Positions 51,431-58,093 of a DNA stretch of 64,000 nt are shown one piece after another. The notes under the pieces were generated by a model. The model had not been told where the DNA came from, made no database searches, and saw only the letters and a program-made list of their open reading frames with translations. Position numbers and translations under genes: made by a program. Source of the stretch: Pseudomonadota bacterium (lineage in GTDB: Bacteria; Pseudomonadota; Gammaproteobacteria; Steroidobacterales; Steroidobacteraceae); assembly GCA_018241505.1 (NCBI GenBank), contig JAFEDS010000018.1, forward strand, positions 84,541 through 148,540. The letters are read 5' to 3'. The first letter of the stretch is position 1. The number at the start of each line of letters is the position of its first letter.

Positions 51431-54067
51431 CTATTGCCGCAGCAACTGGCGGGCCAGGACCAGGTCCGGGTGATCGGTGTCGACCGTGTTGGACAGGTGT
51501 TGGACGGCTGCCTGGATGGCTTCCCGGGCCGCCTGGTGATCCCCCATCTGGTTGAGGGCGCGACCCAGCATCAACGAGGCCATCCCGCTACGGAACGACC
51601 ACGGCAGATCGCCTTTCAGAATAGTTGCTTTGTCGAGTGCGGCGCGCGCGTCCTGTGCCGCGGTGTTGGCATCGCCCGCCAGCAGGTTGGCCTCCGCTTT
51701 CCCAAGATCGATATCGAGAGGAGTCGTCAGGCCGTGAGGTGAAGTGGCCGCATGGTTGAATTGCGACTGGGCCGCCGCGGCGTGGCCTCTGGCAATCTCG
51801 AGCATGCCCCGCGCCACGGCCAGTTTGACTGACAGGAATGAGCCCGCCGATTCGGACGGCCCGAGCTCTTCCGCCGCCGAATCCAGGTACTTCGCGGCCG
51901 CCGTCAGGTCACCCAAGCGGCGCGAGGTGTTGGCCAGGCCCAGGAGGAAGGTGACCCTCGAGTTGTGATCGCGGCCGCCCTCCGCGTCGAGTCCGGCCTG
52001 GTAGGCTGCGTGGGCCTCCTGGTAGCGCCCGATGAGCTCCAGGGACTGGGCGCGATTGATCATGGACACCGGATGCGGCGTGGCAACGCGCTCCGCCGAT
52101 AGCGCCAGGTTCGCTTCAAAAATGGGCAGCGCCCGCCTCGGCATGCCCGCGGTTTGATACGCCACGGCCAGGTTGTTGCGTGCCGTGGCCGCATTTTCAC
52201 CCCGGTCGAGTCCCAGCTCGGCATACATCTCCAGGGCTTCGGCGAAGTTGCTGAAAGCTTGCTGATTGCGGCCCATGCCGTAGTAGCCCTGCGCCAGCAA
52301 GGCGGTGTAGTTGGCAATCTGGCTCTTGGAGGCCAGTGGCGTTGTCTTCAACACCGCGAGCGCGTCCGTGGCGTAACGCAACGCCCCTTCGCGATCATCG
52401 AGATGCATGGCGAGGATGCTTCGATCCCGGAGGCAATCGGCTCTGCCGGATGATCGAACCCGATCACTGTGGAGTTGTTGCTCGATGGCGGGGAGGGCGG
52501 CCTCGGGTGACTGCGACTCGGCGATGGCCACGGCACGTCCACAGACGAGGCGCGCCCGAGCTTCGTCATCTTGCGAGCCCTTCAGCAACGCCAGGCCGCG
52601 ATCCAACATCCGGATCGCTTCTTCATGGTCGCCTACATCGTCGCGGTAGGACCCCAGCAGCAGCAAAATCGAAGCCTGGCTCTCGCGATCGCCGCTCGTG
52701 TCGGCCAAAATGAGTTGCTCGCCCCGCTTCACCATATCACTCACCGTGATGGGGGCGTCTGCTGCGGCAGCCTCCGTGATAATGGCGTCGAGAAAATCGG
52801 TAACGGCTGCCGTTTGTGTGGCCAGCGCGAAGGCTCGCTTGCGCTCGGAGTTGACCAGGAGCAAAGCAGTCAACAGGCCGACCGCCACGAAGCCGGCTGC
52901 GCAGAGGCCCAGCCAATGCCTCTGTACGAACCGGATGGAGTTGTAAAAGGCAGCGCCCTGGCGCGCGCTCACCGGCCGCCGATTCAGAAAGCGAACGAGG
53001 TCCTCGCGCAGTCCTTCCGCGGTCGCGTATCTGTCCGTCGGGTTCTTGTGCAAAGCGACCGCCAGGATGGCATCCAGATCGCCACGTAATTGTTTCCGCA
53101 TCGGTCCGGTGGCGAACTGTGACGCATACGGTACGCGCCCCTCGATGGCCGCGCGGACCCGCTCTGCGCGAGTACCCGACCCCGCGAATGGATGCCGACC
53201 CGTCAGCAACACATACAGAAGCATTCCAACCTGATAGACATCCGTCGCCGTCGACGAGCTCTCGCCGAGGAGTTGCTCGGGGGCGGCATATTCCGGTGTG
53301 AGCGCCACTTCTTCGAAGCGAGTCACGAGGGGATCGTCCTCATCGCTGCCGGCGCGCAGCAGTTTGGCGATCCCGAAATCCAGCAGCTTCACGCTGCCAT
53401 CCCGGGTAACCAACACGTTGGATGGTTTGATGTCGCGGTGGACGATCAGGTGGGCATGGGCGTGCGCGACCGCGCCGATGACATCCAGGATCAGCCGGAC
53501 CCGGTCCTCGACGCTGAGATTGTGCGACTCGCTGTAGCGGTCGATCGGCTCACCGTCCACATATTCCAGCGCCAGATACTGGCGGCCTTCGAGGGAACCG
53601 GCATCGAGCAGGCGCGCAATGTTCGGATGAACCAGCCGCCCCAGAAGCCGCCCTTCATGGCCGAAGCGTTCCGCCAGCTTTGGTTGGGCGACGGAGCGCT
53701 CGAGAAATTTGAGAGCACAACGGCCCTCGTAGCGGCCGTCGCTGCGGGAGGCGAGCCAGACTTCCCCCATGCCGCCGCGTCCCAGCAGGCGCTCTATGAC
53801 ATAAGCACCCGCCTGTTTGCCCTCGAGCGAGGTGGAAAACAAGGACATCAAGGCGGGACTCGCGGATGGCGAACCGTTCAGAAAGCCGCTGTCCTCCAGG
53901 CGTTCATGCTGGATGAAAAGCTCTCGCAAGCGGGTGGCGAGGGTCGGTTCCGACGTTTCCAGGCTGGTGAGCCAGGCCTCGCGTTCGGCGGGCGACAGAT
54001 CGAGTCCCTGATCGAGTGCCGCGCTGATCCGTTGCCAGGTGGGCGGATCGGGCTGGGGCGAATGCAT
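51431..54067 (-). CDS. Membrane Ser/Thr protein kinase with TPR domain
   Basis: An 878-residue PknB-type kinase. A helical lead (residues 1-80) is followed by the kinase: LLGRGGMGEVW (P-loop, ~93), ALKFL (Lys), VHRDIKPSNVL (catalytic loop, ~213) and LLDFGIAKLL (DFG). One transmembrane helix lies near 380-404 (LCAAGFVAVGLLTALLLV), then about ten TPR-like repeats reach the C-terminus (LLGSYRDDVGDHEEAIRMLD and others). Topology suggests a cytosolic kinase and a periplasmic TPR sensor. It is a close paralogue of the kinase at 58,094-60,751 in every domain. Confidence 0.92.
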   Translation of the reverse strand: MHSPQPDPPTWQRISAALDQGLDLSPAEREAWLTSLETSEPTLATRLRELFIQHERLEDSGFLNGSPSASPALMSLFSTSLEGKQAGAYVIERLLGRGGMGEVWLASRSDGRYEGRCALKFLERSVAQPKLAERFGHEGRLLGRLVHPNIARLLDAGSLEGRQYLALEYVDGEPIDRYSESHNLSVEDRVRLILDVIGAVAHAHAHLIVHRDIKPSNVLVTRDGSVKLLDFGIAKLLRAGSDEDDPLVTRFEEVALTPEYAAPEQLLGESSSTATDVYQVGMLLYVLLTGRHPFAGSGTRAERVRAAIEGRVPYASQFATGPMRKQLRGDLDAILAVALHKNPTDRYATAEGLREDLVRFLNRRPVSARQGAAFYNSIRFVQRHWLGLCAAGFVAVGLLTALLLVNSERKRAFALATQTAAVTDFLDAIITEAAAADAPITVSDMVKRGEQLILADTSGDRESQASILLLLGSYRDDVGDHEEAIRMLDRGLALLKGSQDDEARARLVCGRAVAIAESQSPEAALPAIEQQLHSDRVRSSGRADCLRDRSILAMHLDDREGALRYATDALAVLKTTPLASKSQIANYTALLAQGYYGMGRNQQAFSNFAEALEMYAELGLDRGENAATARNNLAVAYQTAGMPRRALPIFEANLALSAERVATPHPVSMINRAQSLELIGRYQEAHAAYQAGLDAEGGRDHNSRVTFLLGLANTSRRLGDLTAAAKYLDSAAEELGPSESAGSFLSVKLAVARGMLEIARGHAAAAQSQFNHAATSPHGLTTPLDIDLGKAEANLLAGDANTAAQDARAALDKATILKGDLPWSFRSGMASLMLGRALNQMGDHQAAREAIQAAVQHLSNTVDTDHPDLVLARQLLRQ

Positions 54068-54141
54068 GAGGTATTCTAACGAGCACCGTCACGTGCAAAC
54101 AGGTGACACTCCCGATAAAGTCGTCTCCAGGAGGGATTGCT

Positions 54142-54912
54142 TTGGTCAGCAGCGATTGGTTCGTCCGCCCACAACCCAAGCTTGCCCCTGCCGCGCGATT
54201 GCTCTGCCTCCCGTATGCGGGCGGGAGTGCCGCCACGTATATTCCCTGGTCGCGGTTGATTCCCGCGGACGTTGAATTGATTGCCCTGCAGCCTCCCGGT
54301 CGAGGCTCCCGCATGGCGCAAGCGCCCCATGCGCAAATGGCGCCGCTGGTGGCGGAGCTGATGGGCGTATTTGCGAAAGTGACTGATCGCCCTTACGTGC
54401 TTTTCGGACACAGCCTGGGCAGCCGTGTTGGCTTTGAGGTGATTGTCCAGTGTCAGCGCAATGGCCTGCCGCTGCCGGCGCACTTCATCGCTTCAGGCAG
54501 CCGTGCACCCTACCTGGCCAAACGTGAGCTGCCCATCCACGATCTGCCGGATGCGCAGTTTGTTGAAGCGCTGCGTGAGCTCGATGGCACGCCTGAAGAG
54601 ATTCTCGACAACAGTGAGCTGATGCAGTGGTTGTTGCCCTTGCTGCGGGCGGACTTCCGCATCGCGGACCTGCATCGTGCCAGCCAGACCCGGATCCACT
54701 GCCCCCTGACAGTTCTTGCGGGAACTGAAGACAAAACGATTCCACCGCAGGACATCGAAGCCTGGAGGGACCTCGCTGGCGGTGAGTGCGATATCCATTG
54801 GGTGAGCGGGGGGCACTTCTTTGTGGAGCGCAACCGGGAGTGGGTATTGGAACAGGTGAATGCGATTCTCGGGCGCGTGCGCGGCGCACCTTCTGCGCGT
54901 CCGCACTTGTAG
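54142..54912 (+). CDS. Type II thioesterase (GrsT/TesA-like)
   Basis: About 256 residues from TTG 54142, chosen because GGAGGG lies 6-7 bases upstream and the product then opens like the family (VSSDWFVRPQPKLAPAARLLCLPYAGGSA). The nucleophile Ser is in LFGHSLGSRVGF, the Asp in LAGTEDKTIP and the His in SGGHFFVER. Such enzymes clear misprimed carriers in non-ribosomal peptide or polyketide assembly, but no NRPS or PKS gene is in the window, so its partner is elsewhere. An upstream GTG at 54103 is rejected. It is divergent from the kinase gene. Confidence 0.88.
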   Translation: MVSSDWFVRPQPKLAPAARLLCLPYAGGSAATYIPWSRLIPADVELIALQPPGRGSRMAQAPHAQMAPLVAELMGVFAKVTDRPYVLFGHSLGSRVGFEVIVQCQRNGLPLPAHFIASGSRAPYLAKRELPIHDLPDAQFVEALRELDGTPEEILDNSELMQWLLPLLRADFRIADLHRASQTRIHCPLTVLAGTEDKTIPPQDIEAWRDLAGGECDIHWVSGGHFFVERNREWVLEQVNAILGRVRGAPSARPHL

Positions 54913-54974
54913 GCGACGCTTTTCGCGAGTAACCTCCCGCCCGCCTCAAACCTGCCGAATTCTAGGAGGGGCAC

Positions 54975-55028
54975 ATGTACCTCATTGCAATCCGCTCGAT
55001 TCAAGCGAGCCGGTCCTCAGCCGCCTAG
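54975..55028 (+). CDS. Possible 17-residue leader peptide before rtcB
   Basis: AGGAGG (54965-54970) stands 5 bases before an ATG that opens MYLIAIRSIQASRSSAA and then TAG. The SD is the best in this part of the window, yet no longer frame uses it. It overlaps the first hairpin of the rtcB leader, so it might be a regulatory leader ORF or a remnant of a deleted gene. Confidence 0.35.
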   Translation: MYLIAIRSIQASRSSAA

Positions 55029-55139
55029 CTCTCGAAGCCCGGTCGGCCCGGGCTGGCTCTCGACGCTTCGATTTAACAATTGAGTTTGCACCCCTTCGGT
55101 GGTGCGAACCCTGCGGGCGCACGTGTGCGTGCTGCCCGC
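54994..55139 (+). other. Hairpin-rich leader upstream of the rtcB pseudogene
   Basis: Four hairpins occur in a row: GCTCG/CGAGC with a 7-base loop (54994-55010), AGCCCGG/CCGGGCT (55036-55054), TTTGCACC/GGTGCGAA (55085-55108) and GCGGGCGCAC/GTGC-T-GCCCGC (55113-55139). None has a U-tract. It does not fold as a tRNA by eye. Bacterial rtcB genes are sometimes accompanied by structured RNAs, so this may be a small RNA or a regulatory 5' leader. Confidence 0.45.
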
Positions 55140-55182
55140 CTACGGGAGCCTTTTGTCTTGAGCAATTACGGGGGCGGTGGCA

Positions 55183-55969
55183 ATGACTGATCTGCCACTT
55201 CCTCCGTTATACACCTGGCTGGTTGATTCACTTCAGAGCGAGGTGCGAGAGGCTATCGGGCGTCTTCGGCGGGCCGCCGATGTACAGCACGTTGCTGTGA
55301 TGCCTGACGTCCATCTTGCAACGGACGTTTGTGTAGGTGTGGCTATTGGTACGTCACACCTCATCTACCCGCAGGCGGTAGGTGGTGATATCGGCTGTGG
55401 AATATTGGCCGTGCCGTTTGATGTTGATGCGGACTGTCTTGGCGACCGAACGAGGGCTGACCAAATTTTGGCCCAGATCGCCGGCGCTGTTCCGGCCCGA
55501 CGTTGGAATCGGAAGGCTGTTCAGGAGCCGCCCGAAGCTGTTACCGGCGTCACGTTGAGTCACCCGCAATTGGAGACTATTCGGCGGCGCCAGGGAACAC
55601 TCGAGTTCGCCACCCTCGGCAGTGGCAATCATTTTGCCGAGTTGCAGGCGGATGGTGACAATCGACTCTGGTTGATGGTCCACAGTGGATCGCGGGCGAT
55701 GGGCCCCGCGATCAGAGATCACCATTTGAATCGCGGCGAGCTCGTGAGCTCTGGGCTGCGAGCACTGGACGCCAACAGCACCGAAGGTTTCCACTCGCGA
55801 GCTGCAAAGACAAATGACGGGTATTTGGTACGACTACCGGCTCGTGGATCGCCTCCGTGATGAGGCACCGTCCGCATACAAAGACATTCGCGCTGTCGCC
55901 CGGGCTCAACGTGAGCTCGTAAGAATTGTGCGTGTGTTGCGACCGGTGCTGAATTACAAAGGCGTTTGA
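55183..55969 (+). pseudogene. rtcB: RtcB-family RNA ligase, internally deleted and frameshifted
   Basis: The first part (55183 to about 55790) encodes the RtcB core: VAVMPDVHLATDVCVGVAIG, QAVGGDIGCGILAVPFD (metal Cys), ATLGSGNHFAEL and VHSGSRAMG. After GLRALDANSTEG the frame becomes nonsense and ends at 55860. In the +1 frame from about 55793, RELQRQMTGIWYDYRL, EAPSAYKDIRAVARAQREL and RVLRPVLNYKGV-stop give the true RtcB C-terminus (stop 55967-55969). The middle section of roughly 120-140 residues, which includes the guanylylated His (in the HRKGA motif) and the GSMG loop, is missing. The product cannot ligate RNA. Start ATG 55183 has GGGGG upstream. Confidence 0.9.
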
Positions 55970-56026
55970 GTTACTGTTGCCACATCCTCAACAGCCACCG
56001 TCCGTGGCGCACTAAGCAAGGTGTGA

Positions 56027-56554
56027 ATGAACAATCAAGAAGCGTTTGACATTGCTGTCCTGCATCTGCTGAACCAGGCGTATGGCTGCATGTCGTCGAG
56101 TGGGAAAGGGCAATTTCGTGGAACCAAAGGCGGAAAGAGCGGACTCGGTGCCCTGATCCCGGACCATCTCTACTCGAGCGCCATGGAAGGGAAATCCATT
56201 CACCAGCTCCTTGCGGCCCCGGGTTCTGTCAATGACGAGCTGCGCGAGCACTTGAAGGGTGTGTCCCCCCGTCTGCTGACTGAGATCGGTGACTTGCACG
56301 ATCGCATCGGACGATGCTTGCCGAGCTTGTTTCGGGACATCGTGCTCGACGGATGTCCGCGCGTCGCCCAGAACTTTGGCCTGTCACTTCGGACTGTCCG
56401 CGTCTGGAAGATGTACCGGAAGCTGCCGGGGCCGCAGATGGTTCCGCGGCCCAAGCCCGTAGTGGCGCAGCCGGTGCTCGTTCTGTCACCGCAATTCGGT
56501 ACTGAAAAGCGGGATCACTCGAAGGGCAGCCTGGAGAGCGTCGCGACTGCCTGA
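56027..56554 (+). CDS. Conserved hypothetical protein (LIPDxxYxxxMEGKSI family)
   Basis: A 175-residue cytosolic protein. The N-terminal part QEAFDIAVLHLLNQAYGCM, GLGALIPDHLYSSAMEGKSIHQLL and LLTEIGDLHDRIG match a small family of hypothetical proteins, often phage- or plasmid-associated, in which a first-strand helix is followed by an IPD-x-Y-x-MEGKS motif. The function is not known. The C-terminal ~70 residues (LDGCPRVAQNFGLSLRTVRVW) look like an HTH-like helix pair followed by a disordered tail. SD AAGG lies 8 bases upstream. Confidence 0.65.
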   Translation: MNNQEAFDIAVLHLLNQAYGCMSSSGKGQFRGTKGGKSGLGALIPDHLYSSAMEGKSIHQLLAAPGSVNDELREHLKGVSPRLLTEIGDLHDRIGRCLPSLFRDIVLDGCPRVAQNFGLSLRTVRVWKMYRKLPGPQMVPRPKPVVAQPVLVLSPQFGTEKRDHSKGSLESVATA

Positions 56555-56676
56555 GCGATCGAGCTGACAGCGAGCCGGGCTGTCGGCGCAGGTGTTTACC
56601 GGTCGCCGGCGTGCAAAGTTCCCGGCCACGTGAAACCATACAGTCCCAACGCATTGACTGGAGACAGGGGGTTCAC

Positions 56677-58071
56677 GTGCGGAAGATTGCGGCGGCGGCA
56701 ACAGGGTTCGTGGCGTCTTTGGCCATCTCGGCCGGTCACGCGAAATCGGTGGATCACAGCCGGGCGGATGCCCAGGCGCTCGAGCTCGCCAAGCAGGCGA
56801 TAGCGCTGCGCTCGGTCCGAGGGCCTGGCAACCAGGCTCCGCAGGTGGCGGCCCTCTTCAAGTCGGCACTCGTGGCCGGAGGCTTTGCTGACGCCGACGT
56901 TACGATTACCCCGGTCGACGATACGGCCTTTCTGATTGCGCGCTGGAAGGGGCGCGATTCGAAGCTCAAACCACTGATCATCGCTGGGCACATGGACGTG
57001 GTCGAGGCCAAGCCTTCGGACTGGCAGCGGGATCCCTTCACCCCTATCGTTGAAAACGGCTTGCTGTACGGCCGCGGCGCCAGCGACATGAAGTTGGACG
57101 ATGCGCTGGCAGTCGCCAGTCTCATCGAGCTCAAGCGGCAGGGCTACAAGCCTCGCCGCGACATCGCCCTCGTTCTCTCGGGCGATGAAGAGACCACGAT
57201 GAAGACGACCGAGATGGAATCCAAAGAACTGTCAAACGGGGAAATGGTCCTGAATGTCGACGGCACCGGTGGCACGTTGGACCCGCAGGGCAAGCCGCAG
57301 TACTTCTCTTGGTCCGGGGCCGAAAAGACCTACGCCGATTTTGAGATGACGGTGACTTCGCCCGGAGGTCACAGCTCGCGGCCCTATGACCCCAACGCCA
57401 TTTCGCAGATGGCGGCGGCCCTCGTGCGCATTGGCCAGTACAAGTTCAAACCGGAGCTCAGCGACCTGACGCGCGAGTATTTCAAAGGCGCGGCGAACTA
57501 TGAATCGCCCGAGATCGGTGCGGCCATGCGCGCGTTCGCGGCCGACCCCACCGATGCAAAGGCGATCGCGACGTTACGCGCAAATCCGTCAACGGTCGGG
57601 AAGATCGGTACAACGTGTGTTGCGACCATGATCAAGGGTGGCCATGCGCTCAATGCTCTGCCTCAGAGTGTTGCGGCCAATATCAACTGCCGAATCTTTC
57701 CGGGCCATCCCCGCGAGCAGATCATGGCCGAGCTGCAACACGCGGCGGGCGATCCCGCGGTTAAGTTCAAGGATGTTTCGGAAGGCAGTGTTGCAACGGA
57801 TGCATCGCCGTTGCGGACCGATCTGGTGAACGCGGTGACCAAGGCCATTCACATAGGTTACCCGGGCGTGCCGGTGTTTCCGACGATGTCAGCCGGAGCC
57901 AGCGACAGCATGTGGTTTCGTAAGGAGCACATTCCGAGCTATGGCGTCAGCCCGCTGTTCATCAAGGACAGTGACCGGTTCAGTCACGGCCTGAATGAGC
58001 GGATCCCCGTGGACGGCATCCCGCATGCCGTGTCCTACATGTTGTCTCTGGTCACCGATCTGTCGAAATAA
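56677..58071 (+). CDS. Secreted M20-family metallopeptidase
   Basis: About 464 residues from GTG 56677 (GGGGG upstream) with a signal peptide (AAAATGFVASLAISAGHA). Metal ligands appear in order: His and Asp in IIAGHMDVV, the shared Asp in GRGASDMK, the catalytic Glu pair in LSGDEETTM, Asp in NVDGTGG and the final His in DRFSHGLNE. The dimerisation domain lies in between (TVTSPGGHSSRPYDPNA). It should cleave dipeptides or N-acyl amino acids in the periplasm. It is convergent with the kinase gene. Confidence 0.9.
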   Translation: MRKIAAAATGFVASLAISAGHAKSVDHSRADAQALELAKQAIALRSVRGPGNQAPQVAALFKSALVAGGFADADVTITPVDDTAFLIARWKGRDSKLKPLIIAGHMDVVEAKPSDWQRDPFTPIVENGLLYGRGASDMKLDDALAVASLIELKRQGYKPRRDIALVLSGDEETTMKTTEMESKELSNGEMVLNVDGTGGTLDPQGKPQYFSWSGAEKTYADFEMTVTSPGGHSSRPYDPNAISQMAAALVRIGQYKFKPELSDLTREYFKGAANYESPEIGAAMRAFAADPTDAKAIATLRANPSTVGKIGTTCVATMIKGGHALNALPQSVAANINCRIFPGHPREQIMAELQHAAGDPAVKFKDVSEGSVATDASPLRTDLVNAVTKAIHIGYPGVPVFPTMSAGASDSMWFRKEHIPSYGVSPLFIKDSDRFSHGLNERIPVDGIPHAVSYMLSLVTDLSK

Positions 58072-58093
58072 CCATCGACCTGCCGACGTACTG

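Noticed and set aside
54994-55139. A tRNA gene before rtcB
   Set aside because: The hairpins do not combine into a cloverleaf and there is no plausible anticodon arm or CCA end.
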